From Apostichopus japonicus (taxonomy: Eukaryota > Echinodermata > Holothuroidea > Aspidochirotida > Stichopodidae), in contig NC_092569.1 in assembly GCF_037975245.1 (NCBI RefSeq), positions 28,681,668-28,745,667 of the forward strand: a stretch of 64,000 nucleotides of DNA, read 5' to 3'. Below, in pieces: positions 22,404-34,576 of this stretch. A program made the translations under genes and the position numbers. The notes beneath the pieces are model-generated. The model saw nothing but the letters and a program-made list of their open reading frames with translations, searched no databases and was not told where the DNA came from. Within the stretch, counting starts at the first letter, position 1. Each line of letters begins with the position of its first letter.

Positions 22404-22772
22404 AGGCATTGAAGACTCGCCCCAAACCGCGTGCGGCCATCTGAAAAAGTTAACTTCCTTTTGCTTGCAAGTGACGTTTTGTTTGTGTCGCTACAAAATG
22501 CAAACAGTATTGAAACGTGATACTGTACCTTGTTATCTTTAGCTGGACCTGAGATGTACATCGCTGTATCGTTCATACCATGTGCTGTGGGTATTGACCG
22601 CAGCTGTATGTACTGACTGTACACTAGTGTCTAATTACCGACGTCCGGTAGCAAGCTGTGTGTGTATTTTCTGGGATCGATGGTGGTGATTAACACTTGT
22701 GTTACACCTTGTTCAAAACAAGGTCAGATTACCGGCATTAGACTTTTCTTTTTGCGCGAGTCTTCACACCCT
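22404..22772. mobile_element. TTAA-flanked miniature DNA transposon
   Basis: Left AGGCATTGAAGACTCGC and right GCGAGTCTTCACACCCT are imperfect inverted repeats, and TTAA lies on both sides (22400-22403 and 22773-22776). TTAA duplication is typical of piggyBac and Kolobok superfamilies. Homology with copy B ends inside this element (22620), where copy B (from about 63667) changes to other sequence at 63881. Confidence 0.75.
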
Positions 22773-23024
22773 TTAACCTACAAAGAAATCTAACTATGGT
22801 TACACACGTGACTAGTCATATTGTACTGTAGCAATATGCCTAGTCTAAAGTCAATTAAGGATAATTTTAAATACAGTAGTCCATAGCCTACAATATTTTT
22901 AACTCAGGTATGATTCATGCCAAATGAAATTCTTGTGATCATTCTCATGTCGAACTGGTTATTGTTCACAGTGTTGCCACAGAATCTGACTGTCAGCTTA
23001 CCAGTACTGTATTCCTGATTTAAC

Positions 23025-23047
23025 ATGGCAGCTCCAATACCCATCAG
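23025..23047 (+). pseudogene. RidA-like relic, putative first exon
   Basis: ATGGCAGCTCCAATACCCATCAG is followed by GTGAGA, leaving phase 2. AG plus the C of the next exon gives Ser, so the join is in frame. It is very short and lacks the expected AIGPYSQ segment, so this exon is the weakest part of the model. Confidence 0.45.
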
Positions 23048-23900
23048 GTGAGAACCATGAATGCTTTTCATCAATCTGTATTTATTTGTTTTTCATTAGA
23101 GAACAGAAATATTGTTTTCCTTCCTCACTTTCTGTTTTATATTTTAAAGCATAAGAATTTTAACTTGGAAACATGGACTAGAAACTGAGCTGCTTATGGG
23201 ACTACTTCATTATTAATGAAAATGTAATACTTGTGCTATTCAGTGAAATTGTATGCATAATTCCATATGCCTACACTTAAGCAAATATTTGAATATGGTA
23301 TTAGACGGTAAGATTACCTGATGTTTATAATCTTATCTCTATAACGAGCGCAGTATATATATTTTGGAAGACAGTGTACTTTTGTTTGCTGCAACTACGT
23401 TATTACTAAAAAGTTTGTAGTAAATGCAGTTAAACTACATGATTACTGATTACTGTTCATTGACTGAAAGATTGTAAGAAGAACCTAGATGGTGATAAAA
23501 ATATGTGTGAATTTAGATAAATTCTAGCGTGTTTTTTCATCTACAGTTGCATACATTATTTCAGCTGGGATAAACTGATGACCATTAAATACTGTATTCT
23601 CCTGTGATCAATTTCTTTGGTTCAGAACATAATGTTTGTGCATCAATTCACTCTTTTGCATTTTGCATTCAACTCTTTTGCATTTGTACTTAGTAAACAC
23701 TTTTTGCATATCAGTTGGAGTAGCAGCCTACTGTAGCAGCCTTGCTGTACTAGTGGTACATTTCATACTCATTAATGCAAAACTTTAGAAAATACTACAG
23801 TCATAATGTCTCTAATTTCCTTTTCTCTTTTAATGGAGACAAATGCCCTTTAAGTTTGAAGCATAAAACATGTTTTTTTTCTATTTGAATAAAAATGTAG

Positions 23901-24009
23901 CCCAATCGTGATTGATGGAAAGACGGCATATCTTTCTGGACAGTCGGGATTGGATCCTGACAATAACTTCAAGTTAGTACCAGGAGGCATTGAAGCTGAG
24001 ACTCGGCAA
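23901..24009 (+). pseudogene. RidA-like relic, exon with YLSGQ motif
   Basis: A 109-base exon after AAAAATGTAG and before GTAAGT. It encodes VIDGKTAYLSGQSGLDPDNN and then KLVPGGIEAETRQ, typical of the RidA beta-strand/turn before the first helix. Confidence 0.85.
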
Positions 24010-24553
24010 GTAAGTGCACAGTACAGGCTCACTTCATGACTCTCTGTATTAAATTAATTAATGCTATTAATTTGTTCTACACAATAAACTTTCATAAATT
24101 TGAGAAGCCTTTGACTAAAGAAGAATTTTTAAGATTCCAGCAATGTAGGCCAGTGCCTAATATTCAAACTTTCAAAACAAATTGTTCTTGCACAAAAAAG
24201 GAACCAAGATTAACGATAATTTAATTGCTGATAGAGTTTATTGTTGTTGTTTGTGCATGTACAACTGGAAGATTAGAATTCTGCTCTATCAACAACGGTG
24301 GCAGAAGTTAAGTCATTACTGTGAAAGTTGATATGAAGGAAACCGATTCACAAAGTTATGTGTATGGAGAAAATTGTCATTAGGGTACTAACTTTAAAGT
24401 TAAGTTGTCTAAGAATGAAAGTGTTTTAATTTGTGACCTGAATAACTAATAAGTATACAGTAACAACTTGTGCAGTTACACCCGGGACTGGAGAGGAGAA
24501 AAGAACTGGTTGAAAAATGTAAATGTTTCCAGAATCACATTGTCATATTATTG

Positions 24554-25363
24554 ATTGATTGATTGATTGATTTATTTGTTTATTACGTGAATATATACAA
24601 TGTGATAGGAAGTCCTCTAAAAAACATTCAGATGGTTAACAAAGTAGAGGACTCCCTGTAAAGAAAAGGAAAAAGTAAACTAAATATATAAGAAAAAATG
24701 AACATGTTCAATTAATAAGATGCAATAATTTTTTGAATAAAGTTTCTTCTGAATGATTTTGCAGAAGGTTTATTTGTAATATTGTCTGATAGAGAATTCC
24801 ATGTTTTGATTGTACGTGCCCTTAGTGATAACATCCCCATTGTAGAATTATACCTGTTATAATGTGCATTGCCTGAAGATCTGGTATTGTAATGATGAAT
24901 ATCACTGTTACATATTAAGTAGTCATTAAAAGCATTTGGTAACAGTCCATTCCATGCCTTATAAGCAAATGTAGCAAGGTTAACCCTATTAAGATGTCAA
25001 AAGTTTTTAACAAATTAGAACGCTTAAAAAGAGGATTTGTGTGGTCCCGTGGTTTGGCATGTGTTATATGGCGGACAGCTCTCTTCTGTGTAATACAAAT
25101 GGGATTCAGATTGGTATATCTAGTACCAGACCATATGTTACAACAATACGTAATATGTGGCTGGACTAATGTCTGATAGAGAATCTTTAAAATGTGTTGT
25201 GGCAGATAATGCTTAAGCTTAGCTAAAACACCGGTGTTTTTTGCAACTTTTTTACAGACAGTTGTAGTGTGGTCACACCATTTAAGTTCGTGATCTATAT
25301 ATACGCCTAAAAATCTAGTACTATTGACTTGTTGTAGTCGTTTACCACCCATAGTAATATCAG
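24554..25363 (-). pseudogene. 5'-truncated LINE on the minus strand with 10-bp target duplication
   Basis: The minus-strand frame (25352 to 24915) reads VNSTRFLGVYIDHELKW, HTTTVCKKVAKNTGVLAKL, LPQHILKILYQTLVQPHI, YCCNIWSG and QKRAVRHIT, the region downstream of the RT catalytic site in CR1/Jockey-like LINEs. The 3' end is a (CAAT)n tail at about 24554-24575. CATATTATTG occurs at both borders (24544-24553 and 25364-25373), a clean target-site duplication. It lies in an intron of the RidA-like relic. Confidence 0.93.
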
Positions 25364-25896
25364 CATATTATTGCTTGCTGTAGGCTTAGAGAAGTGTGAA
25401 AGCTGAGAGTAATGCCGCATTTCTGGTATTGTAGCAATTGTAAGTTTTACAGCCGACATCCTAAATAATAATTGCGATGACATTTCACATCTATGTTATT
25501 TAATTCAAATCTGACAAAATTTGCTCAGTTGCTTTGTTCTGGTTACTCAAGGAGTAGTTAGATACTTATTGAGATTCTGCAGCATTACTGAGCCAATGTT
25601 CCCAAATTTTGAGAAACCGTTGGATTATGTAGAGCTCTTTAAGGCTTGAAAGAAATTATTGTCAGAAGCAGACAATATCCTACATTCTGTACGATTTATT
25701 TTTAACAACATTTAACGACGTTTAACAACATTGGCAGAGTTCTTCGAAGCCAAGGGCTGTCCTATGGAGATGTTGAGTGGAGCTTCTAAAGAAGCATTAA
25801 ATTTGTTACACAGAATAGACCAACTTCACTTTGTGAATAAGCTCTGATTTGCAATCAAAATGAAAAAAAATCATTCCTTTTCCCTTTTTCTCCTAG

Positions 25897-25964
25897 TGGT
25901 GAAAGTGACAGTGTTTCTCACAGATCTCAATGACTTTTCAAAATGAATGAAGTCTACAGACAGT
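25897..25964 (+). pseudogene. RidA-like relic, exon with single-base frameshift
   Basis: After TTTTTCTCCTAG the frame reads VKVTVFLTDLNDF. The second half reads KMNEVYRQ in the +1 frame, and the T before GTAAGT joins AT of the next exon to give Tyr. The exon length (68) is one base short of the value required by the flanking phases. Read uncorrected, a TGA follows LNDFSK. Confidence 0.85.
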
Positions 25965-26255
25965 GTAAGTTTGTCTAATCTTACTTAGTCATTTCTTAGT
26001 AATCTTAACATCCTTATCACCTGCATCATACTGACAACTCACTATCAGAGTTGTCTGGTTTGAATTGAACTTCTGCGAAGGTCACCTGCTCCGATACTGT
26101 AAGTTTGTAGACCTACGGTAGGTTGAATGTTGAGCTTTGAGTTGTGTCTACTATGTACTCGATTCAATTGAATTCAAGTCAATTTATTTCTTTTATGTAC
26201 ATAACTTACTGACAAAAGGAGTTCGAACAAAGAATTACATAATATTACATACGAT

Positions 26256-26440
26256 GGACACGGGGGCGTCAATCCGATTTGAAATGTGGGGGGACGTTAT
26301 CGATTCGAGTATTCCGGCCGTAAGTTCTTTCTAAGCAGAGCGCCACCTTCAGTTGGCGCGCAGCGTACCAAGAAAAATTCAGATTTTAATACCTGCCAGA
26401 TCGCTGGAGATGGCACTTGCCAGGCTGGATATCAGCCATC
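26256..26440. mobile_element. hAT-like element fragment
   Basis: It begins CACGGGGGCGTCAATCC and continues with AGCGCCACC...GTTGGCGCGCAGCGTACC, words shared with the non-autonomous hAT-like elements at 13427, 17560, 27372 and 28625. Only a partial copy is recognisable, and the reading frame across it is incidental. Confidence 0.55.
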
Positions 26441-26766
26441 TAGTTGCATGATTTCGGGAGAAAATTACAAATTTATCACTCAGGAAATCTGCAATAAAGT
26501 TCATGCGGCCTTCATTTTTGGTGGATTTTTTCTTTTATTAGTGATTCCAATTGACATGAACATTAGAACCCAGTGCAAGTTTACAAATGATGCGGCAAAC
26601 TGGAACCCCAGCCCCATTTTGCCCTATGTTTCAGGAGAATACCCCTCATTTGTTCGAACCCAAGACAACTAACAATCTGTGAATAAATTTACTTTGAAAT
26701 GGACACATTATATTGCACCAAGTCGGTCAAGGAATAACCCCAGGGCCTCAGATATAGGCCTATAGC

Positions 26767-27090
26767 AGGGGTGGGCAACCTTTTTGAATGAATGGGCCAG
26801 ATTTTAGGAGTGAAAGATTGACAGGGCCGCACCTAACCAACGACTTGCTGTTGATTTCAAACCTTTGATTCCAAGGACGTTCAAGCAATAGGTGTGTGTA
26901 CTAATCTGTATTCACAAAAACATAATGTCAATACAGTCCAGTTGACAATTAACGGTGATAATAGACCTACCTGACAGTATCATTAGTGCAGATAAATTCT
27001 AAGCAGCTAGTTCGTGTTTTGTGATGATGTAAAATGGATTGATTTTTTTCTTTTTCTTGAGACATCTCACGGGCCGCAAACAGATTGGAC
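26767..27090. mobile_element. hAT-like element, 5' end
   Basis: The sequence starts CAGGGGTGGGCAACCTTTTTG with GGGCCAGA downstream, a start common to hAT (Charlie/Tip100-like) elements. A GGGCCGCA word occurs at 26824 and again at 27072. The matching right terminus is not found, so the copy is truncated. Confidence 0.6.
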
Positions 27091-27314
27091 ATATAGGCGA
27101 AGGAAGCTATCCGCCGAGACTGCATGTGAGTTTCTCGCCTTGCCGTCCTGGGAGTCATACCACAAAATGGTGCATTTCCTCATACGCCATTATTAGTAAT
27201 TTAAATAAGTAACTAATTCAGCACAGCCCAGATCCGAGTTCATATAGTGAGCTTAGCGCAAATTTGGCCAAAAGTTGTTATACCCCAGCATGTTAAACCA
27301 CCAATGACTTTTAA

Positions 27315-28560
27315 CAGGGGCGTATCCATGATTTTCTAACCCGGGGGGCGCGAATTACTATCTAAGCCACCGGTTGGCGCGGAGCGTAGTAGAAAATTTC
27401 TGGTTTTTATAAGCCCCAGATCACGGGAAATGGCACTTCTTGGGCATGAACATGACCAACCAGATGTACACTTTTGCCTGAGAACCAAGTATTTCCCAAT
27501 AGTTTTTTTTCCATCCAGAACCTTTTTGAAGATTGTCACCAGTCACACATCATGTTCGACCTCATTTCACTGTGGATCATTCATTGCTTTTGTAGGTGAT
27601 TCTACGTCACGGCCCACAATATCCGAAAGCCCCACTTTTCAAGGTTTTAAGCCCATTATTTGTTCAGAATTTGAAAATTCACATTTCTCGTGAATAAAAT
27701 CACTTCAAAACATACCCATAATGTTGCACAAAATTCAATCTATGGACAACCAATATAGAAAAACCTCCTTGAACCCCTAACAGACAGGTCAAAATTGCAC
27801 TAGTAGAGGGAAGTATGATGAAAAATGTTGGTCAGGAAATTTTCGAAAATTCAGACACAGTTAATTTATTGGTGTACAAATATTAAAACCTCTTATAACG
27901 GCTATTATGAAACTTGGTTGAAGGAAATGAAAAATAGCATATATTTCCGATATCAGATATTTCGAAACCAATTACTACACACATAGGCGTAGGAGGCGGG
28001 GGCTGCAGCCCCCCCCCCCAAACAATTTTTCCCCCTGAAAATTTGTGCAATATGCTGAGAATTTTTCGGGCACCTACTGAAAGAAAAATAAATAGCAATG
28101 ATGTAGCTTAATGAAATGAATAGTTTAAAAATTATCTCCTTGGTAATTAAAATAAAGTTCTAAGCTTGGCCGACTAATTCGCCATTACTACTGTAAAACA
28201 GAGTTTCGACGTAAATGGATCTGTATGATTTTTCTCCATCTACATATTACATTTCGTTGTTTACATTAGCATCCGGCGGTATACTGCGCATCTTTCACGG
28301 ACCGTATGGCACACGATGCCATGCGATGTAATGACCGATGCTTGCTTATATGATGTTGACATTAACATGTTAATCGCGCGCGAAGGGCGCGAAAAATTTT
28401 GGTTATATTTTTCGGGCAAGTCGTTACAGCCCCCAAATCCAATTGGGCTCTTACGCCTTTGACTACACATATAGACAGTTTTGAGGCTGTTCATCCTGGA
28501 ACATGCATTTTCTTGCTCACTGATATAATGTGATATCTGCTCTTTGCTTTACAAATTCCG
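27315..28560. mobile_element. Non-autonomous hAT-like element with a nested insertion
   Basis: It begins CAGGGGCGTATCCATGA and shares its interior with the host repeat at 13420-16215. It is interrupted by a complete 480-bp element (27982-28461). The right end runs into a truncated inverted copy of the 19825-type element near 28565, so no matching right terminus is visible. Confidence 0.65.
27982..28461. mobile_element. 480-bp nested hAT-like element, perfect 8-bp target duplication
   Basis: The ends are CATAGGCGTAGGAG and CTCTTACGCCTTTG. ACTACACA lies on both sides (27974-27981 and 28462-28469). A terminal segment with TTTTTCGGGCAAG...TTACA...CAAATTGGGCTC recurs inside 31384-32053 (about 31663-31745) and, inverted, at 37726-37800. 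Confidence 0.9.
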
Positions 28561-28574
28561 AAAAGGTGTGTAGC

Positions 28575-28815
28575 GAGTAATTTGCCAAGGGAGGGGCGAA
28601 GCCTGTGGGCAAACTATGTAAGTGTAGCGCCACCATGAGTTGGCGCGAAGCGTACAAGAAAATTTTGGCCGAAAATGCCTCCCAGATCGCTGAAAATGAC
28701 ACTTCCCATGCCTTGTAAGTTGCATCTAATCATTGTCTATTTTGAAATTACTAGCGATATCATAAAGAAAATTTGCTTGGGGGGGGGGGCGGTCGCCCCC
28801 TTCCCGAAATGCGTC
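28575..28815. mobile_element. Truncated inverted copy of the 320-bp hAT-like family
   Basis: AATTTGCCAAGGGAGGGGCG, GCGCCACCATGAGTTGGCGC and GATATCATAAAG are reverse-complement counterparts of the element at 19825-20144. Both termini are degraded. Confidence 0.7.
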
Positions 28816-30099
28816 ATGTTCCCCGACGACTCGGTCGAGTTCAAGACCAGCCACAGTTGGTTCCATAGCACAATTGTACAATTGTTTAAGGCGTCCATAC
28901 ACACACACGCGTTATGATAGACCATATATAGTATATAGATACATTAGTGAGAGAGGAAAAATGGAACGTCAAAAATGAGTTGTCGGTGTAAGGGGTAGGG
29001 TGAGGCGCACGTCTCCTCCGTAATCCTCGATCTGTCACTGGCTACCCTGTGTATATAATAGGGATCAGCGCTGTAATTATGACTGTTCCTCTTTCTCTTC
29101 CCGAGGTTTTGGAGTTTATCTTCTACTCCCTCTTTTTCTCTTTTTTCTCGCTTTCTTCTTTTTCTTTTCCCTTCCTTCCTCTCCTCCTTCCCCCCCCCCC
29201 CCCTCTTTTTCCCTTTTTTATCTCAATACATTACATGTATAGAGATATTGTAAGTGGGACTTTCTCTTCTCTTAAAAATTTTTCAGCGTCTTCAAACAAA
29301 GTTCTTTTTCTCTGGAATTTCCAGAGAAAGAATATATCATATAGACCAACAAAAGTTACTATTTTTTATTCCAGAATTGTATCTCATTCTGTGACTTTTT
29401 CACCGATTTATGTCCAAATCGGGCCAATTTGGACTGAAAACACACTTTGGCAGACCTGTTTTGCACACGCTCCAAAACTTATGTTTTATGAAAGAGAATA
29501 GAATAGAACTGTCTTTCAACAGTGGTATCGTCTAAGATAGGGTCCTATGTATTATATATTTTATTAAAATTTTAAACTTTCATTTGTTGTTTACAGGTAG
29601 GTATTAATAAGAATTTTACTACCTGAATATGACATTTAATGGCTTTTATTTGCTTTATTTGATGTTTAAATGATTTTTCTTTCTTAAAGCAACACTGAGC
29701 TGCCGCCCCTACTTTTAGTAAAAAGGTCCGTTTTTGATGATTAAGCCCCGCTCCCAAGTCTGTTTTGTAGCAGATTGGCTATGACTCATAACAGCTACAT
29801 GTTAGATATACGAAAATGGCTACCCTCGCGAACAATTTTCTGTTCTGTAGTTAGGTACGCGAGGTGTTAGTGTATTGCATGCTAATTACATTCTGTACTG
29901 CTGAATTCTACGTAGTGCATTTAATTTATATTAGGCCTTCGTTTTTGTAACATCCATTTAAGGATAGTACTGGTGTTCAGGTAGCTTTTCAGAGCAAGGG
30001 CCATGATAAGTTTGTTTGATTGCCCTTCATGTATTTTGTATAATTACGTATACACATTCTTGTATTTCTGAAGGCTACTTACTGTAGGCCTAGTGCATT

Positions 30100-30104
<5 letters not shown>
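28816..30104. other. No gene recognised; pyrimidine-rich tract
   Basis: This contains a long pyrimidine-rich stretch (about 29086-29225, including a run of C) and otherwise unique AT-rich sequence. A direct repeat of about 60 bases (TACTGGTGTTCAG...AAGTTTGTTTGAT) occurs at about 29965-30022 and again at 30197-30252. Confidence 0.5.

Positions 30105-30147
<43 letters not shown>
30105..30147. repeat. (TA)n microsatellite flanked by TAGGCCTA palindromes
   Basis: TA dinucleotides followed by ATAGGCCTAGGCCCCTAGGCCTAT, itself a near-palindrome. Confidence 0.95.
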
Positions 30148-30149
<2 letters not shown>

Positions 30150-31086
30150 CCTAGGCCCCTAGGCCTATTAGGCTTTCAGTGATAGCCACATTAGCATTGT
30201 ACTGGTGTTCAGACAGCTTTTCCTAGGAAGGACCAGGGTAAGTTTGTTTGATGGGTACGTATAAAAGAGGAGCCGGCCATGGCATCACAACTTTGATAAG
30301 ACTATAAAAATTGTATAAGGTTATGTTTTATTTATAAGGATATAAGATGTATAAGGTTATAAGAAGTATGTTTAGCTTTCTTTTGAACCTGTAATGTTTG
30401 ACATCAAATGTACAAAGAATTAAAATAAAATAACAACATGGAGAGGAACTGAGGTGGCTATTAGGGGAAGAGGAGGCAACCCATCACTTGGATATAAAAA
30501 CTTGTAATCTTCTTTTACATTATTTTTTCCAAGTCATAAATCCATGAAATCTTCATGTCCGAAAAATTGAGATGGAAAAACGTGGGTTGTTTTGATATCT
30601 AGAAGTGGACACAGTTTTGATGGTAGTCACCACTACAGTCTACAGTAACATACAGTAGGTCAATAGGCCTAGCTCTCAAGGCAGGCATCAAGAATATGGT
30701 CGAGTTGTTCGCCTCTTCTAATTTGGCTGTTGTCATTGACGTCAAACTATATGACCAAAAAGTCCAACAGAGACTGACCTAAGATGAAGGATACCACATA
30801 AAAACAAGTTCTTAAATATTCTATGACATTACTAAACCTCTTGCAACGTCGTTCTTTCGACTAACAGGCAATGAGTGCTAAAGGCAAGACTAGCAGGATA
30901 AAGTGTAACCTGCAGAGACTATTCGTGGCAAAGTAGAAAAATGCAAGTTATATATTTGTTGTACCATGATTGATATTGATAATTGTAGAGACAGAGCAAA
31001 GATTTGAAATTAGGAATCAAAATTAAAACTTCCAGTATTGAGATACTGCATCATTGATGCTCTTGTTTCTTTTTTTTTCTCTCATC

Positions 31087-31113
31087 TTTTCCTTACCCGG
31101 GGGGTAAGGAAAA
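31087..31113. repeat. Short perfect hairpin
   Basis: TTTTCCTTACC and GGTAAGGAAAA form an 11-bp perfect stem around CGGGG. Nothing connects it to a gene, and it is recorded only as a structure. Confidence 0.7.
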
Positions 31114-31383
31114 AAATGTTTTGCTAGGTCTACGAGTATACATTTCTATGAAATTTGAAACAAGGATGGCAAGACAAACCACAAACAAATCACACATGCG
31201 CATGTATCGTCAGACTTAGAATAGGTCCCATGTAAGTGGTGGCTAAAGTGATGAAGGCATCAAAATAAATCAGTGGTTGTTAGTTGGAGTCCTCACGCAA
31301 GTTACGTTGGTTGCTAGGTGGATCTGCAGATCTGGTAAACAGGTGAATTCTGGTTGAAGCGTACTTTGTAACCACCGTGTACC

Positions 31384-32053
31384 CAGGGACGTAGCTAGGG
31401 CCTGATGATTGAGGGTGGGGGGTGTAGTGGCGGAAACTCCAACTGGATGGGTTTTGAAGCCAGGAAATTCCGACTGCTGCTTTGTACCCCCCCACCACCC
31501 TCGCGCTACTCGTCAACGATACGGTCAGTGTCAGTCAGACACCAAATCTTTCGCGACTGCACTTTTGTTCTGAACTTTTTTCGATACATTTGTACCCACT
31601 GGCACTCATTTCACAAACTTATTAGCCCCCCCTATCCCAACCAAATATTTTTGTATAAATTCGGGCAAAAATGTTGGTTATATTTTTCGGGCAAGTTGTT
31701 ACAACCCCCCCTCCCCCCTCCTCCAAATCAAATTGGGCTCCTACGTTTATGACGGTAGTTCTATTAGGCATTTTTTTGGAGTATTCAATATCATACGAAG
31801 TTTTGTATGGTGGTACAATTTCTCAAAGCAGCAAGGAAAACGTGGTAAATATGACAGATTAAAGGTCAATTTTGACCGAAATTTTTCAATTTTTAGGTCA
31901 TGCACAATCACAGGATTAATGAAGAGGCCTAGATAAACTAGAGTGCGACAGTCGGAAATTCCGACTGTCGCACTCCAATTTTCCAACTATCGTCAGTTTT
32001 ACCAAGTTTGGGGTGAGACACCCCCACCCCCCCCCCCTCCAGAGACGTCCCTG
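31384..32053. mobile_element. Non-autonomous hAT-like element (670 bp), 8-bp target duplication with one mismatch
   Basis: The ends CAGGGACGTAGCTAGG and ACGTCCCTG match the 11711-12785 element. Flanks are CGTGTACC (31376-31383) and CATGTACC (32054-32061). It shares CTCCAACTGGATGGGTTTT and the near-palindrome GTCGGAAATTCCGACTG (also near 12682 in the 11711 element). An internal part contains sequence of the 27982 family. Confidence 0.9.
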
Positions 32054-32278
32054 CATGTACCCAGTGTTCTCACTGTGGAGTAAACTCCGGTATCACCCAA
32101 CAACAAGGTAACATGGGATGCGCTGCCACGGAATATGCTCCCGATTTCATTTCCCCAATATTAGGGAACGGGCACCGTCTTTGAAACACCATCTACAACT
32201 AAACAACAAATATGTACAGGCTTGGGCTCTAGCTGTGAAGTGCTGTCTCTTATGATAATGACGGAGCGCATTAGTTTT

Positions 32279-32880
32279 CTACTGGAATCGCCCGAAGATG
32301 CGGCGTCTGTGATCCAAGAAACCAACGAACTTGTCTGCTAGCTTCTCAGGCTTCAACTGGGCTAGACTTTCGCGGTGAATATGGCACACCATCACATGGT
32401 TCAGCCTCTGTTGAGTCATGGTGCTCCGTAGCCATGTCTTCAAACGCCTCAAAGCACTAAAAGATCTCTCGGCTTCCGTCGAACTGGTGGGGGAGACGAG
32501 GAGTAACCGCAAGAGAGCTTCGACTTCACCAAACATAGCCCGTACCGCTGAATTCATCGACTTGAATATTTGTCTATACCCTTCAACCGACGACGACTGG
32601 AACTGGCCTCGAAAGAAAGGCAGACTAAGCTTAAGATTGTCGGGGAGCTCAGGGTACCAACTCACAAGATCTGGGTGGAATTCTCCATTCAGCAACATTG
32701 AGTGATATTCGATGATATGAACCCTGAGATGTGTAAGCCCTAACCAAATAGAGCCACGACACTACTCTTTTTCCAAATGTGTGGGGGGGGGACATTTGAT
32801 AGTGTGTCCCCCACCCATCGAAATGTGGGGGGACGTGTCCCTCCGTCCCCCCCCCCCTGGGTTGACGCCCATGGATGGAC
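32279..32880 (-). pseudogene. hAT transposase fragment (C-terminal dimerisation domain) with 5' terminus
   Basis: The minus-strand frame 32698-32279 encodes 139 residues with SPTSSTEAERSFSALRR, LKTWLRSTM, and QRLNHVMVCHIHRE. This is the conserved hAT dimerisation region that closes the transposase. Upstream on the same strand, a sequence beginning CATGGGCGTCAACCCAGGGG (near 32873) looks like the element's terminus. The BED zinc finger and catalytic core are missing, so this is an internally deleted copy. Similar termini occur at 16300-16322. Confidence 0.88.
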
Positions 32881-33328
32881 ACTAGAAAAAAGAACACTGT
32901 TCGTCAAAGCTAGTGACCGTAAAACAAACAAAACAAACAAAAACGCTGCAGATTGATAGTATGTATCGTATGTTGTTGTGTGGTGCTGTGTAGTTCTCGT
33001 ATAGCTTTAGTATAGTATACAGTAGATTGGTGACGTAATGACAGACTGTTGGTGTTCGTTGTGTAATATCTGTGACATTATATCTATGCAAGGCAGTGGT
33101 TGGCTTGTTGCAGATCACTGTACATCAGGATGTATTAATATACATATCAAGAATTCTTCAAATATCTCTTAGAATTGGTACCAAGTGACTATAACACTTG
33201 TAGACATATTGATTGCCTTATAAGCCAATTATTACGACAATTGTTATGTTTGTAAAAAACACAACCAGCTTGTACTAAATTTGAATTGAAATATTAAGAT
33301 TGTCATATTTTTTTTCTAAATTTTACAG

Positions 33329-33384
33329 ATTTTCCCAAAAACTTCCCTGCCCGTTCAGCAGTTAAAGTAGCTGGCCTTGTAGTG
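33329..33384 (+). pseudogene. RidA-like relic, exon with FPAR motif
   Basis: A 56-base exon after TTTTACAG and before GTAAGT, encoding FPKNFPARSAVKVAGLVV. The Arg of PAR is the substrate carboxylate-binding residue in the family. Confidence 0.85.
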
Positions 33385-33689
33385 GTAAGTGTTCTATGGG
33401 TAGCAGTATTTGAAATTTCTCATAGAAAATTCAGTATTTTACACAGTAATTTGATGTTTAGTTCATTGAACAGTCCAGCTTGCAGCTCTCTCCATATCTG
33501 GAAATGATTTTTTAATAGTTGAAACTTCTCAAGGCACCTTTAGCAGCATCTCATTGAAAATACTGTTGAGCTTTAAATTATTGCAAGGTTTCTTCTTCAT
33601 AAAATTTGCTTGGAAAAGATTAGAGGAATTATGAAGTTAAAGGTTTACAGTCTTGTTTGAGACCAAAGGCCTCCTCACACAACTCATTG

Positions 33690-33915
33690 GTTACTTGTCT
33701 CACCCACACACCAAAGTGTGCACAATTCAAGCAATCCTTCCTGGTGCACTACAGTGCACCACATCTACGTGTCCCCTAAGGGAGTTCCCATAGGGTGCAG
33801 CCACAAACAGGTGCACGCAACTATATTTACAAATGTACTCGTAAGTCCCCATTTATACACTTGGGTGAAGAGAGGCGATGGAGATAAAGTTCCCTGCCCA
33901 AGCACACAATGTATT
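33690..33915. mobile_element. SINE-like repeat fragment
   Basis: CCCATTTATACACTTGGGTG, AGAGAGGCGATGGAGATAAAG and CCCTGCCCAAGCACACAA resemble the conserved central domain of widespread deuterostome tRNA-derived SINEs. The tRNA-like head is not recognisable. This call rests on recalled resemblance only. Confidence 0.45.
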
Positions 33916-34576
33916 AAGGATTACGTGTCATTTGAGCACATTTGATAGATATGCTAATATTCTACTTTTAAATATTTATCAAGTTTGATATTCTACCAGC
34001 CATATTCCTATTCCATTTTCTCTAATATCAACTACCTTAATCATCCTCCCATGGGTTTCATGCTGAGATGTTTATAAAGAACATTAAAGCTTGAAATGCT
34101 TTGGTGTTGAACTGGCCATTTTTCTTAAATCGCTCGGTTCCATTTCGAACAGTCTAGCTGAAGGTGTGTCTGGATGTGATGCAGTCTGTGGTTAATCTAA
34201 GAAGGGACAGTGCCTCTGTAAACACATGCCAGCCTTTTGCAAGAAGAATTTGAATTGATTGAATGGATGCTTACTTTGTGAAATGTTAACAGATTGAATC
34301 TTTTATGCTTCAAAATTGTATTTTGGGGACTAAATGATGACAGAGACAAAAAAAAGGTGTGCAAAGTGCTTTGAACTTTGAAACTTTGAACCGTTTTACA
34401 GAGTTTATAAAAGTGTCTCCCACCATTGACGTACTAAGCATAATCATGCAGCTTTGTAAAGAGCGTAATTGGGGGGCAAGAGTGTTACTGTTTTTTTTTT
34501 TCATGGGTTCGAATATTCTAATGATGATAGTGAAGAGAAGATATAACACATGATTTGACTATTGATTTTGATATAG

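Noticed and set aside
26286-26672. A 128-residue frame with a hydrophobic segment
   Set aside because: Its first third is read from a hAT-like repeat, and no homology or exon border supports the rest.
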